Assembly: GCA_032158295.1 (NCBI GenBank)
Contig: CM063252.1
Span: 16,145,952-16,209,951, forward strand
Origin: Pycnopodia helianthoides
Lineage: Eukaryota > Echinodermata > Asteroidea > Forcipulatida > Asteriidae
Direction: 5' to 3'
Length of the DNA stretch: 64,000 nt
Part shown: positions 12,626-24,969 of the stretch, one piece after another
How positions within the stretch are numbered: position 1 is the stretch's first letter
How the letters are laid out: each line of letters opens with the position of its first letter
Position numbers and translations under genes: made by a program
Notes under the pieces: generated by a model
Seen by the model: the letters and a program-made list of their open reading frames with translations, nothing else
What the model was told of the DNA's origin: nothing
The model's database searches: none

Positions 12626-12795
12626 CCAGGCCTGGAATTACACGGAGGCCAAGGAGACCATGGCCTCTGTTGCCCTGGTCTTGGCCTTGCTGCCCCTTCA
12701 AGATATTCCCAAAGGCTTTATGATTTTCCCAGTAGAAGTGCACTTTGCAAAATAAGAATGGCCTTGCCCTCTCAAATAGGAAATTCCAGGCCTGA
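12626..12795 (+). repeat. family D element
   Basis: Starts CCAGGCCTGGAATTACACGG, contains CTTGGCCTTGCTGCCCCTTC, ends GAAATTCCAGGCCTG. Well preserved. Confidence 0.9.
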
Positions 12796-13640
12796 GAGTC
12801 TGTTAATTTCCTGAATTGTAACATCTTGGAGGTTCCGCGTCTAGAATAAGGGGGAACTCAGGCCACCAAGCCATTTTTCAGGATTGTTCACACTCATCCC
12901 TGACTTTAAGTACCTGCACTGTAGTACATACATTTAAAGTACATCTTTACTGTATCGAGACTTGTGTGTTTAACCATAGGGGAAAAGTCTCGCGGCATAC
13001 GTTATTGCTTAATGATCACTTAATGAATGCTTTTCTTGTGATCAAAATGTTGTCAAAATTTCCTGTCTTGTCATCAAAAATTGCTAATATAATCAAAATT
13101 TCATTTTTGCCGTAAAGAATTTTCTACCCACGTTACATTAAATGTAAATAATGCCCAGACAATGGAAAAACAAGAAAGGAGCGTGCCAAGAAGATCACAG
13201 CCAAATGCTGGGCTCTTTGGATAGATTGCCGAGAGTGGCAATATTATCCCTCCCAAACACCCCCCCCCCCCGATTCCCGGTACAGGTTTAATAACCCAAC
13301 TGTGTGCTGTGTACAGTACATGGCATGATTGTCGCGTTAAATAATACACTGCCAGACTGGTACTTGTTTTTCAGGGTTCTCCCCAGAATTCTCCAAAACT
13401 GCACGGGTCATTCTTGCCCCAAATTTTGGAGTTGACATTTAAATCGTGCTGAATTGAAGCGAGCTGTTTATCTTTGGTTTTTAAGAACCGGGCAGTCTGG
13501 GGCATTCTAAATGTTTTTATCTTTAATTTTTTTGAATTTTGATCTGCAAAGTAAAAAATAGTATTACATTTTTTGAAAACATTTTGTGTGCGTATCGACC
13601 ACAATTTGTGGGTATTAGGGGCCATTCAGAATAACCAATG
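12796..13640. other. non-coding, nothing recognised
   Basis: AT-rich with a C-run at 13259-13270. Frames on the minus strand lack similarity to known families. Confidence 0.55.
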
Positions 13641-14060
13641 TTTAAAAAAAATCGATCTTTTTTCGAAATTGTGGGTGGGTCAAAAGAAATAGCCAATATC
13701 GAAATTCAGTTTTCAATTCTATTAATAGAAGGGAACTGTGCGTACAGATTCCGTTTTTAATGGTCAGCCTTGTTTCAATGGTCGACCTCCGCGCCCGATG
13801 GGGAGATCAGGTGGCAAGGATTTTCTCTTCAGTATCAACTAAAAAAGTTGCATGCTGAAAGCCAGGAAAAAATATTGAAAACTCCTGAGCTGGGAGAAAA
13901 TTTGTTTTAAATATCTGCATCATTTGTCATAGCATTACTTTGTTCTTCCGTATATAGGGTACAATGTATTATTATTTTAGTCAGTCAATAATTAAAAATC
14001 TAAATTTGGGGTGGGTGGGTGTGTCAAAACAATTTCGAAAAAAGATCGAATTTTTTTTAG
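13641..14060. mobile_element. inverted-repeat element with 40-50-bp arms
   Basis: The left arm (AAAAATCGATCTTTTTTCG, AAATTGTGGGTGGG) and the right arm (CACCC-type complement, AATTTCGAAAAAAGATCGAA) are inverted. The interior has ATGGTCAGCCTTGTTTCAATGG, also present inverted near 17830-17870. No coding capacity. Confidence 0.65.
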
Positions 14061-15395
14061 CTTTGATCTTTCTGATTTGCCCCATAGCCCGCAATTCATG
14101 CGTATTTGCCTGATACGCTAGCTTTGGGAGAGCCCTGTTTGTCAGATAAAGACGATAACCGTAATGAAAATTAGCCATGGCATATGAATTGATGTTCAAG
14201 CCGAAAATGTTCTCTGTGGCTTATATGTATTTCAGGCGGCTATATAGGCCTATAGCTCAAGTTGTATTGTGAGCTTTGACAATTTTGACTAAAATTAAAA
14301 CCCTTGTGGTTCATTACTTGACATTAAAATTAAAACCAGCAAGTTTGTCTGACTTCAAATTGTAATTTAAGGACCCATTTGGGAAACCTATTGGGCTTTG
14401 CTACTCACTTCATCATCAAATATGCTTTTTCGGGTGGTAATTTAGGTACATTGTATTATGTTAGTTTTAGAAATTATAGTTTATTTATTTATCTTGGAAT
14501 ATTATGTGAAGAAAAAATCGACTGAATTTTATTGTATAGGCCTGCATCACAATACAGTGCTCGATTTTTATTTATTTATTTATTTATTTTTTGGGGGGGG
14601 GTCAAAAACCCACAAGTCTGCAGGGCTCAGTAGCTCAAAATTTCAGTGGACCAGAATTTATTTTACAAGACCAGAATCAAAATGTGAAGAACAAAATGTC
14701 TGCACAGTTATAACACATCGACCTACTGTAAACTGATTTTATTTGAATTTGTTTTTCTATAAATGGGTAAATGTTTGGATACTGAACACATTCGAGAGAT
14801 ATTTATCACAGTCAAGGACAACATTTGAACATAATTGAAAAATAAATAAAAATATTACACTTGATGAGGTATTCATTTGAACAACATCAAACCGACAGAC
14901 TTGTCCGGTCGTGACTTGCATTGTAACTGGCCCGACACTGAAATCACTGGCCTCGGGCCTGATCTACATATTATCTGATGCCTGATTTGTACTATGTACA
15001 ATCAAGTCAGTACTCAAGTTTGCTTCAAAAAATCGATTGATTTCCTATTTGTTTTTTCTCTCCATCCAAGGATCTCGATCTGAGAAGTATTGCGTCAATC
15101 CTTTCCTTTCCTCCCCCCCCCCACCCTTCACATGTTTGGAAATTATCTGATTCAATTACATTCAAGCATGACCTATTTCCATAATTACTCAATGTTTGTG
15201 TCCTCGTTTCGTAGATTGAATTTGCCAACATTGAAGATGCTCTGAAAATGTCTTCTTCTGGGAACTGTACCCAGTAAACTGTTCAACATACAAGTCCAAA
15301 TCAAAAATGGTACGTGTGCAAAAAAAAAATGCACACTGCTAAGTTCAACATTAAAAAAAAAAAAAAAAATTGGTCAAAAGGAAGCAATTATTTGA
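14061..15395. other. non-coding, nothing recognised
   Basis: TTTA repeats with a G-run (14566-14602), a C-run (15111-15121) and an A-run (15353-15369). No other structure seen. Confidence 0.55.
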
Positions 15396-15698
15396 AAGGG
15401 ACACGTTGCCTTGCATGGGGCACTTTGGGCTATAAAAAGCATTTTGTTATGAAATGGATATGGTTGGAAAGATGTTTTAAAAGTAGAATATAATGATCCA
15501 CACAAACATGCCTCGAAATTGTGTGGTTTTCCTTTTATTTCGTTAACTAACAAGGGAAACCATACAATTTTGAGTTGAGGCATATTTGTGTGGATAATTA
15601 TATTTTAAGCCTACTTTCAAAACATCGTTCCAATCATATTCATTTCATAACAAACGCTTTTTCTAGCCCAAATCACTCAATCCAAGGCAACTTGTCCC
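15396..15698. mobile_element. long fold-back element
   Basis: A left arm from GGGACACGTTGCCTTGCATG to about 15545 is nearly the reverse complement of a right arm ending CAAGGCAACTTGTCCC. Shared arm blocks include TGTGTGGAT, TTATGAAATG and AAGCATTTTG/CAAACGCTTTTT. The fold-back would give a stem of about 140 bp. It ends on a TTAA that begins the next element. Confidence 0.85.
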
Positions 15699-16016
15699 TT
15701 AACTCTTTCGCTACGGTGAGCCGCTCACAGCGGCTCACAGAAATGTCCCGTTCCCTACGGAAAGCCGCTCACAGCGGCTCGTTGACGTCATTGTAGATAC
15801 TCGGGGCATCCCCATGACGTGTGCCTTTTTTGCATAATTTATGCCGTATTGCCATCTGGATGACCTCTGACCCTAGTTGCAGCGGCTTTGAGTCGCTGTC
15901 TTTGGCTTTCCATCGCGCCAAGGGTATTATTGACACATTAGATGGCGGCGTCCAATAATTAATTCCGTACAAACCGCGCGAAATTCGAAAATTCTATTAC
16001 GGAGTGAAAGAGTTAA
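15699..16016. mobile_element. TTAA MITE, 318 bp
   Basis: TTAA both sides; termini CTCTTTCGCTACGG and TACGGAGTGAAAGAG are imperfect inverted repeats. GCCGCTCACAGCGGCTC occurs twice near the left end, each a small palindrome. No coding capacity. Confidence 0.8.
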
Positions 16017-16227
16017 ATTATGTATTGTACCTGTGAATGTTTTCTTGTTCTGTTGTTTTGGTTTGTTTTTGGGCCATTGACAGTGTTGGAGCGACACATG
16101 ACTGTAGTCCACTCTGACAGTCTCATGAGAAATGTTTGAAGGGGAAACACACTATATTATGTACTGTCAGGGATCTTTGTCCAACCAGAAAAACCTTTGA
16201 AATATGAACCACATAAATTTTTGTTTT

Positions 16228-16380
16228 AAACAAACAAACAAACAAACAAACAAACACCCCAACATCCCAACAAACAAACAAACAAACAAACAAACAAACA
16301 AACAAAGAACACCCCAACAAACAAACAAACAAACAAACAAACAAACAAACACCCCAACACACCAACAAACAAACAAAACA
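16228..16380. repeat. CAAA tetranucleotide array with ACCCCAAC interruptions
   Basis: Long CAAA runs are broken three times by variants of ACACCCCAAC. The Cys/Leu/Phe/Val-rich frames on the minus strand and Asn/Lys/Gln/Thr frames on the plus strand come from this array. Confidence 0.95.
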
Positions 16381-17205
16381 GAAAAACCCAGAGAATACAT
16401 TTGTATGTAAATCATTGGTGTTTTTTTTAAGAATCAATTCATTCGCAGTTTTCAATACACACACCAACCTGTGAAAAAATATCATCACAATAAAAACAGA
16501 TTATGCTCCGTGACTGAGATTTTGTGCACATTTTCAAAAGCTTATTTGGATTACTGGAGGTCTTGAAATAATATTATTCTTGACTTTGACATTAATGCTC
16601 ACATAAAAAAACAACTTATGTACTGTACAGTACTGAATGTCAGATGGGAATATTTCTCTGGATTATTGGCCCTGGTATGACACTTGCTCCAAAACATACA
16701 TGATACATATTTATAAATTCATTGAGCTTCCAATTTTGAAAGTTTTTCCTCCGTGATAACATTATCCTTTACGTTTTAATTTTTGTTGATTTTGGGTTGG
16801 TTGAAGACAAAATTTAATAGAGCAGGATTAATGTGCCAGCGCTCTACAAACTGACCCATCTACATGTACATTGTAGCCCTTATGTTTTTGGTCTCCCTAG
16901 TTTGTCAGTATCTGTTCAGGGGTGCCAGTCGGGGGCCAATCAACCTGTAAAGTTCTGCCGTATATAACCAGGAATCACACCAAAATTTATGACACAATTA
17001 CAACCTGGGAAGCGGCAGGAGAGGGATCACCTTTTTACAGGGGATGCAATTTTTATTTCAAGTATGGAGTAACAAACCACAAAAGATTGGCTGGGTAAAT
17101 TGGAATTACTTTTAGGTTGAACAACGAAAAAAGTTCATGGAACAGGATTTGAAGATTCATGTGACTTGTATTAGATTCTTATTATAACTTCTTGATGCAT
17201 TACAG
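16381..17205 (+). other. presumed first intron, 3' part
   Basis: Sequence leading to the acceptor at 17204-17205. No dispersed repeat recognised; the pyrimidine tract (TTAGATTCTTATTATAAC) before TACAG is modest. Confidence 0.55.
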
Positions 17206-17261
17206 GAACCAGTCTCCTTGAAGGAAACACCACGTTAACAAACCAAAGACTTGAAACCCGA

Positions 17262-17591
17262 ATGGCTGTCCAGGAGGGCTCGGCAGCACAGGCGCGCTGG
17301 CTGCTGCAGAGGCTCTCCACCCGAGAAAGCACCTCCCGTCTCAACACCCTCGAACAACTCGCCTCTTGCCTCGCCTCCATCCATGAAAGCATCCTCGAGC
17401 AGCTCCCGGAGTCTCAGCAGAACAGCCTCGAAGACGGCAAGGCGTTCATCGAGGGATGCCTATCCGGCAACTGCCGAGACGGTAGCAGTGAGAGCCTGCT
17501 GCAGCCGTTGACGATAATCTTGCGCCTGGCTCACCAGTGTCCTTTCAGAGATGTGCGGGAGAAATGCAGCAGCCTGCTAGCTTTCTATAAG
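17262..17591 (+). CDS. SESN: sestrin exon 1a (long-isoform amino terminus)
   Basis: This first coding exon encodes 110 residues, starting at the first ATG after an AG acceptor at 17204-17205 and ending at AAG|GTAAGT, phase 0. The segment CPFRDVREK at residues 93-101, near the 3' end, corresponds to CPFKDVREK in the long SESN1 isoform of vertebrates, at the same place relative to the GPSxFI motif of the next exon. An upstream Ser-Thr-Arg-Glu element (residues 19-22) also resembles that isoform. The remainder is Leu/Gln/Ser-rich and likely helical, with no signal peptide or membrane segment. The reading frame stays open from the acceptor to the ATG, so a longer amino terminus is possible if an upstream exon supplies an in-frame ATG. 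GC content and codon choice contrast sharply with the flanking introns. It splices in frame to 44867, skipping exon 1b. Confidence 0.9.
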
Positions 17592-17916
17592 GTAAGTTGG
17601 AATGAGAGACGTGAGGACCCTGAAAATATTATCGGCCAATTCCACGCCTGGCGTGACCGCAGGAGTCGGAAAGCCAATTTTATAGATCTATGAGTTTGGC
17701 TCTCAATATTTTGAAACATTTGTGATCATCATCAATGGTAAACGTCAGCATGCCAAAGTCGGGTGTTGGTCTGACCAGATTGTTTTAATTTCGCGCCATC
17801 TTCCCAGATCAATTCACGCCATCTCCCCAAATGGGCGCGGAGGTCAGCTCTTGAAAACAAGGTTGACCAATAACGACGAAACAGCACAGATGTGAGTGAA
17901 GATCTGGAATGGGACA

Positions 17917-18146
17917 TTAACCCTCCTACTGTCAGTGACTCTTGGCAACATTTTCCAGTGAGTTGACCAACCATTTGAAACCATTTGACTGCCAAGGTTG
18001 TGTATGGTGGCACAACTGTGCACAGAACTAACTGTGTACTGTGTACATGCATTCCCTCATGGTATCACATTGCAGGCTGGTATAGTTTATCTATCATTCA
18101 AAACCACAGTGAATGGTATTGAATGGTCAGACAGCAAGAGGGTTAA
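17917..18146 (+). mobile_element. 230-bp TTAA MITE, copy 1
   Basis: TTAA both sides; ends CCCTCCTACTGTCAGTGA and GACAGCAAGAGGG. The CCCT start plus TTAA is typical of piggyBac-type termini. A same-length copy lies inverted at 61005-61234. Confidence 0.9.
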
Positions 18147-19158
18147 GCCGCACGTTGTGGTCCTGTGTACCGGGATTGGTATTGCGGGCGAGAGAACCCA
18201 GAAGACTTATTGTGGAAGAGAAGAGGTTTACCCGGTCTGTCTGGTTCACATACATCAGCAATCATCCTTGCTTTCAGGTTTACTCAGGCTTACGAGCTAC
18301 ATACATACAGTTCACTTATATGTATAAGGCATCCTTGGTTTCATTTAATACCAGAAATGTCATTAGTTTAATGTCTTTTTGCTTGGGTAGTTATGCTTTT
18401 TAATGTTCATTGCCTATGAGGAAACATATTGGATTTTCAACAGGGAAGTTAAAAGAGCAATTTAGAGGGGGGGAGGATCCTTAGTTTCCAATCTCCCTCA
18501 TGTACACATGTACTACGTGCATGAGTACGTTACTGTTCTTAATGTGTATTCAATCTGGAGTGGCATTTGGTTATATTTTTGAACTCCAACAAAAAATGAA
18601 CAGATGTGGTTTTGCAGTAAAGTTTAACAATCAGAGAGTTGACCAGGCAGTGAACCCGTACTTGCACCAGCAACAAAGCCCTCCATGCTGGGTTCCATAG
18701 TTGACTGACTTGTTTTTTCAGCTCTACTGCACATTGTCATACATGTACTAGGGCAAGTTTGGGCGGACGACTAGAGTGACTAGACTAACCAGAAACAGTG
18801 TGACAGTGTGTGACGTAGCTCTCGAATTGACTAGATCGACCATGCTCCAGTGCATGGTCGATCTAGTCAATCTCGCTGTGCTCTATAATCGCAATCCTGG
18901 CTTGAGTTCATTGAGAATGTGGGTTTGTAGAACAAACTTCCTTTTTTTCCCTATGAACTGTTTTTTTTTTAAAGTATAGGACCAACAATGATTTTCTGTT
19001 TCTGAAAAGACTCGCTCAATCTGTTTATAACTTGATATTAAATAAATTGGCTCCCCTTAAGGTGATCCTTCTGCTGCTGCTTCTCAGGTTGTATCGTAAA
19101 CTCGGGTGTGATATCTCTTCATTAGCTATATGGCAGTTACAGGTTGAATGGCTTCTGA

Positions 19159-19204
19159 CTGGCAACCCCTGAACTGGCAACCCCTGAACTGGCAACCCCT
19201 GAAA
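19159..19204. repeat. 15-bp tandem repeat x3
   Basis: Three exact copies of CTGGCAACCCCTGAA in a row. Confidence 0.92.
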
Positions 19205-19300
19205 AAGATAGCCATAGATAGTTCAGCTGGTAGAGTGCCGGCACGTTGATCCGTAGGTCGCAAGTTCAAGTCCCGTTCTGTTCAAAATTTTCCTTGTTCA
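19205..19300 (+). repeat. tRNA-like SINE head
   Basis: TAGTTCAGCTGGTAGAGTGC resembles an internal A box and AAGTTCAAGTCCCG a B box, spaced as in tRNA genes. No matching acceptor stem is visible, and AT-rich sequence follows, so this is more likely the head of a tRNA-derived SINE than a tRNA gene. Confidence 0.55.
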
Positions 19301-19540
19301 GTCCCAAAATTAGTATGTTTTGAAGAAATCCCTGAACTCCTTTTTCTATTCAAGACTACGTCTGTACATATTTATCTTGTTTGTCATCCTGTATGAAATA
19401 TGACTACACAAAATACATTGCTACATATGTACTTGTCCATTAGTTCAAGTATTAAAAGTAGAGGGAAAAAAATCTGGTTACTCGCATTGCCTGATTGGGG
19501 TTCCTGGCATTGAGGTACCATTTGTCCGCCTGTTAAATTG

Positions 19541-19638
19541 AGATGAAAACCCCTTACAGTCCCAAATCCTTCATTATCCAATGACCAAAGTGAAAGGACT
19601 CAGAAGGACTGGAGCCAGCAGGCCCAAACAACAAGTTG
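19541..19638. repeat. dispersed repeat, copy 1
   Basis: CTTACAGTCCCAAATCCTTC, CATTATCCAATGACC, AGCAGGCCCAAACAACAAG; found inverted at 24731-24830. Confidence 0.75.
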
Positions 19639-19943
19639 TGTTTATCACAGGGACAGGCGTTTCAATCTTTTACATTTAAACTTTTGTCCAAACACTTTGG
19701 TGTGGATTTGCATACATGTGTCAGGAGGAGAGAAAGGTGAATTGTTGTCCATTTGCTTGACTTCTTCCTGTAAGTAAATCATACTGCACTACACACTATG
19801 GAGACCATTTATGATGCCTGCTCCTCTATATGCCAAGAAAAAGACAGCTATACTGCCCTCAATATTGATTTGGGTCATTAAGTCTCCAGGAAATCTGCTT
19901 ACTTTACTTTCTCAGTGCAGTTACTCGCATAATTTATGTTTAC

Positions 19944-20410
19944 ATTGGTTACTCGCATTACTGGTTACTCACATAACTGATCACTCGCATTACAGGTTAC
20001 TTGCATTACTGGTTACTCGCATTACTGGTTACTTGCATTACTGGTTACTCGCATTACTGGTTACTTGCATTACTGGTTACTCGCATTACTGGTTCCTCGC
20101 ATTACTGGTTACTTGCATTACTGGTTACTCGCATTACTGGTTCCTCGCATTACTGGTTACTTGCATTACTGGTTACTCGCATTACTGGTTACTCACATAA
20201 CTGATCACTCGCATTACTGGTTACTTGCATTACTGGTTACTCGCATTACTGGTTACTCGCATTACTGGTTACTTGCATTACTGGTTACTTGCATTACTGG
20301 TTACTCGCATTACTGGTTACTTGCATTACTGGTTACTCGCATTACTGGTTCCTCGCATTACTGGTTACTTGCATTACTGGTTATCTGCATTACTGGTTCC
20401 TCGCATTAAT
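19944..20410. repeat. 16-bp minisatellite, about 29 copies
   Basis: The unit is ATTACTGGTTACTCGC with recurring variants (TTACTTGC, TTCCTCGC). The variant pair TTACTCACATAACTGATCAC occurs at about 19964 and again 224 bases on, exactly 14 units. Because 16 is not a multiple of three, all frames give the same 16-residue repeat; these frames are not genes. Confidence 0.95.
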
Positions 20411-21669
20411 GGCTCTGTATTATATTGTGGTGGTAGTTTTCAACCGTAGGGATAAAATCTGTACTTGGTATTTAGGGTATATACATGTAGAAGCTAAATT
20501 GGCATAATAGTGAGAATTATTGCACAAATTCGGGCGTGGTTGGAAAATGGAAGTTTCTAAAAAGTAAGCATAAATGTAGCATCCTCGTTCGTTCTTCGTA
20601 TTAGATTTTAAGTTTGTTTCAATGATCTTTTTAACAAATTGTTTGTATTACAATGTACACAGATTGAAATTGTACATCGTAACAAATTGCTATGGGATGT
20701 ATAGGCCCTACTTTCAAGAATTTTGTATTTGAAATATAATTTTTGAATTTAAAAAGAAGATTTGATTTGCGGGAAAATATTGTCGAGTTGTTTCTCGGTT
20801 TCGATACATGCAAAGTTTGACACTTGACAGTCTATAGATACCTTTTTTTCTCATTATAATCCATTGTTGCCTAAACAGATTATCTCGCCTTGTGAGCCTC
20901 TATTATCAATAGATTTCTAATGTACACACGTACCACAATGTAAAATAATATTTTAATGTTCCCACCGCAAAGCTTTCTCAAGGGCAAAATGACATTTGAG
21001 TAGAGTACATTGTAAACATGGTTATTTGAGCCAGTCTTTTGATAGTTGATAAGGGTGATGAACTGATTGTAAAAAAAACACGTTGTACATGTGTGCTGCA
21101 CTAAAACATGACAAAACCCAAAATTGCAAAAGTAAATCTCTCTATTGTCATAAATTTGGATCTTAATGTTCACGAGTTGGGTTTTTTTTCCGCCCGGTAT
21201 TTACTTTGTAAACCCTCAATGTTTGGACTTCGTTTTTTTTCTAGTGGCGCCCCCGTTGGTTTTGTATGCAAAGTTGAATCAAGGACGACCTCAGTCTGTC
21301 AAATCAGTGGGATCCCTTTTGTTTAAGTCCTCAGGTGTCAAAAGAGTAGACATGCTTATCGTACAGAACAGATATAATTTTTTATACAAAGTTAAAACTA
21401 CCTCTACAATGTACAGATTGGAGCTCATGAAGTGGACATTTCGACCACAGAAATGACTGTCTTTGTATTGGTGAAACTAAAACTGGTTAAACATACTCTG
21501 AAGCTTTTTAAAGTACCGTTTAAAATTGAAGTGAATGCTTTATTGTTTGTGGGCTCAGTCACCAGATATTTTCAGAGTACGGGCCTGGACACTGTTGACT
21601 TATCAGCAAGCACCCTTTGGTTGCAAAAATATCCTGATGTGATCATCGCTCTTTTTTTTTGAATTTATG
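20411..21669 (+). other. intron, nothing recognised
   Basis: AT-rich sequence between the 16-bp minisatellite and the polypyrimidine tract. Short frames only. Confidence 0.55.
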
Positions 21670-22040
21670 AGAGGTTTTTCTCTAAGTTTTCCTCTTTGTC
21701 TGGAATCTTTGCTACTCTTTCCCTTCTTCCTTCATCTAAGTTCTTGTCCTTCTCTCTCCTCTTCTGTTGTGTTTCTTCTTCTTCTTCCTTTCCGTCTGCT
21801 TTTTCTCCTGCATCTTTTTCTCCCTCCTCCTCTTCTTTGTTCTATTTCTCCCTCTGCTTCGTTTCCTTTCTTCCTTCCTCTACTTCGTGTCCTTTCTCCT
21901 CTTCTCTTATGTTTTCTTCTTCTTCTCCTTCGTCTGCTTTTGCTTCTGCTTTATCTCCCTCCACTCCCTCGATCCTCTTCTTTGTTCTATTTCTCCCTCT
22001 GCTCCGTTTCCTTCTTCTGCCTCTTTTTTTGAGCCACTTG
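21670..22040. repeat. polypyrimidine tract, about 370 bp
   Basis: Almost only C and T on the plus strand (CTTCTTCC, CTCCTC motifs), with an imperfect internal duplication sharing TTCTTTGTTCTATTTCTCC near 21831 and 21979. Phe/Leu/Ser-rich frames here are compositional artefacts. Confidence 0.9.
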
Positions 22041-22389
22041 GCCAGCAAATTCAGCTGTTCCCGGCGGTCTTCTGTTTCTCAATTGAATATCAACTAAGAT
22101 ATCAACACATCATTGTGCTCCTCTTAAAATAAAAAAATATTATGGGCAGATGTTGACTGTGAGTCTGGTAAACTAAACTGTGTACAAATCGTGCCTGCAG
22201 GAAGTCCAGGCTCTGTGGCTCTTTTGTGAACATGTGATGTCACAGGTTACATGTAGTCTATACCATCTTGGATGTTTTTTTGTTTTTTTTCCCCTTAGGG
22301 AGGTTGGTGTGGTATGGATTCAGAATCAGAGTACATGTACACTGTTGAAACTATTAGCAGTGGGATAATTTGTTTAGTAGTGCCCAGCC

Positions 22390-22660
22390 TTGTCACCTTA
22401 CCCTGTGTTGTTTCATCTTAGATCTTGTTAGGTCAGGATGGGTGGGTGTGGGAGGGGGGCTGATCTTGTCTAGGGCAACCAGAGAGTTCGGGGGGTCAAC
22501 TACTCTACACTAAAGCTGATCACCTTACTATGTGTTTATTTCATCTTAGATCTTGTTAGGTCAGGATATGTGGGTGTGGGGGGGGGGGCTGATCTTGTTT
22601 AGGGCAACCAGAGAGTTCGGGGGTCAACTACTGTACATGTACTCTACACTAAGGCTGATC
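22390..22660. repeat. tandem duplication, 128-bp unit x2
   Basis: TCATCTTAGATCTTGTTAGG, GCTGATCTTGT and GGGCAACCAGAGAGTTCGGG each occur twice, about 128 bases apart, with few differences, so the duplication is fairly recent. Confidence 0.9.
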
Positions 22661-24001
22661 AATAAATCAATCGGAGGGAGGGAACTCTTCTGACAGGTTC
22701 TACAGTGCATCTTGCAAGTATGTAAACAAAATGCACTGTTCATATTGTAGAGGTTGTATTTTGTTGCATTCACCAGTCAGCTGTAAGTCCAACACTTGGT
22801 GTCTCACATTTAGCAAACTTCAATTGCTGCATTTAATAGCGTACAGCGTAAACTGCCTGGTGCTCAAGGCCGGTGTAAACAATGCAACAGAATCCTCTGT
22901 CTGTTGCACCATGGGTCCTCTGTGATACACCATGGAGCAAGGACCCACACACTTGCAGCATTAATAGGCCTGACATGTTGCAGGGTACATTTCAAAACAC
23001 CTGATGGCAAAAATCCTGGGATAACGATATGCCATGCACGGTCTGAGTGAGATCATAGAGCAGCTGGGTGAGATCCAGTTAATTTTGACTGAATGGAAAC
23101 TCTGGTTTCAAAGTAAAATAAGATAGAAAGAACGAAAGAAAAACAAATACCCAGAGAAACAGTTAACGTGGATAAGGCTTAAAAATGCCAGAATCCGTGG
23201 TACATGTAGTATTACTATTAAATTAGTTAGCAATGCAACGGACTCTCAGCATCTGATTATAGCAATGAGATTTTCCCCAACAGGTTCGTGCACACGTATG
23301 TAAAACTCGATGTTATGGTTGGGACCAACTTGGTCCCGGAAGTTTGATTATGTGCAAGACTGACACACTTGATTGCAGACATTCTTACAAAGCTTGCTGA
23401 ATTTCGCTGTAGGACTAAACGGTTCAGAAATAATCCCTCATCTCATTTTTATTTTGCATAATTTCATTGTTGGCTGTCGACTTATGGATAAGATGCCCTC
23501 AACTGATTATTTATTTTATTTAATTTTTTTCAGGGGGGTCTTTTTTGTTTGCTTTTAAATTTGAACTTGCTTTTCATTTATTTTGCCTTAAATTTTTTCC
23601 TTTTTTTTTTCTTTCTTGTGTTTTTTTTTGCTGGTGGTATGTAATTTCTCATTACTATAAATGTAATTTGTGGCATCTTTGAATGTTTTTAAACTGAGTA
23701 CAAATCCTGTAATTCAGCCTACTGGCTGCGTGAGTGGTTTTTATCGTTTATAATACACCATTTTAATGCAATTCAGTTCAATGATGGACTTGCAAGTTTA
23801 CACAAAGTATTACACGTACAGAACGTCTTCTCCGGTAGGAATTTGTCACATGAATGGATGGAATTTTGCGTCACTGTCGTTGATTATATTACGATAACGT
23901 CGTCGGCCATGACATGCCTTGTGTGTATAGATCAGCATGCAGGGTGCTCTAATGATGCTTTAATCTTCATGTACTAATTAGAAGCATACGCTCATAATCT
24001 G
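22661..24001 (+). other. intron, nothing recognised
   Basis: Contains T-rich tracts (23516-23630). No repeat family or coding exon seen. Confidence 0.55.
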
Positions 24002-24061
24002 TTCCTTGCTCTATGGTACAAGTGAGCACTACATACATGTAGTATAATCATAGAGCAAGGA
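24002..24061. repeat. 60-nt inverted repeat (hairpin)
   Basis: TCCTTGCTCTATG and CATAGAGCAAGGA face each other around a loop containing CTACATACATGTAG. No flanking duplication is clear. Confidence 0.7.
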
Positions 24062-24269
24062 TTGTACGAATGTAAATTTAGTGTTTCTGTTTTTTTTTAG
24101 AAATAGAAGCCTAAAATTCATTCCATTATCACGTGTATAATCCATTCTGTAAAGTTGTCAAGAAATTTTGTGTTCGTCTTTGGAGATGTCATTGGGAAAA
24201 GTCCTTGAGCGTGTCATTGAACCTGCAGAGGAGCTCAGGATTGATGTTAATTTATCCCCCTGCACTTGA

Positions 24270-24418
24270 AGGCCTCGAATTCACTCCCGGCGCCCACAGC
24301 AATTGCATCGGTGCCCTGCGTTTTTTTTGCAAAGTTCCAATACTTACATCCGTGGAAGTGAACCTTACCAGAGGAAGATTGCCGTGTCCCATTTAAGAGT
24401 GAAGTCCAAGGCCTGCCA
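24270..24418 (+). repeat. family D element, strongly diverged
   Basis: GGCCTCGAATTCAC at the left, GGTGCCCTGCG, TTTGCAAAGTTCC and a right end TCCAAGGCCTG follow family D order. Similarity is weak. Confidence 0.35.
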
Positions 24419-24730
24419 TTGGGCTTGGGGAAGACATTCATTTTATATTTTCATCCAGTAGTTTTCAACGAACACAGCATTGTGAACATTTCATTAAGAA
24501 AGTGAGAGAGAAAAAACGATGACAAATGATTTGTGTGTGTTTTGTCCAGGGTTATTACAGATGGAAGTAGTTTTTTTGAAGATTCATACAGAACTTAATT
24601 AAAGCACTTTACAGACCAGGCAGTTAAGCTAGAGTGTGGCCTAATTCCACCTAGTTTCATCTTCTCCTATGTAACTCCACACCAACGCGTTTGGACTTCA
24701 AAAGGGTTGGAATGGCTGACCCTGTGAGTG

Positions 24731-24830
24731 TGAGAAGCACTTGTTGTTTGGGCCTGCTGGCTGCAGACCTTCTGAATCCCTTCCCTCCGGTAATTGGATA
24801 ATGAAGGATTTGGGACTGTAAGGGTTTTCA
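24731..24830. repeat. dispersed repeat, copy 2 (inverted)
   Basis: CTTGTTGTTTGGGCCTGCT, TTGGATAATGAAGGATTTGG, GACTGTAAGGGTTTTC in the order expected for the complement of 19541-19638. Confidence 0.75.
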
Positions 24831-24969
24831 CAGGGAAGCTAATCACCTTCTTTATCTTCCTACAAACCCGTCGGTTTTGTTGTGTTGGAAAAACAGAGGT
24901 ACACCTGACATGTTCTTATATTTAGGGGTTTGCACTTGAAGCCTTACTCCTTCAATAACCTCTTTGCTG

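Noticed and set aside
16123..16488. Cys/Phe/Val/Leu-rich and Asn/Lys/Gln/Thr-rich frames
   Set aside because: Translation of a CAAA array.
19205..19300. tRNA gene
   Set aside because: A and B boxes are present but no acceptor stem pairs; better read as a SINE head.
19811..20449. Overlapping HYWLLALLVTCITGYS-type repeat proteins
   Set aside because: All arise from the 16-bp minisatellite, whose period leaves every frame open.
21667..22132. Three overlapping Ser/Phe/Leu-rich frames above 120 codons
   Set aside because: Polypyrimidine composition keeps stops away; no protein-like pattern.
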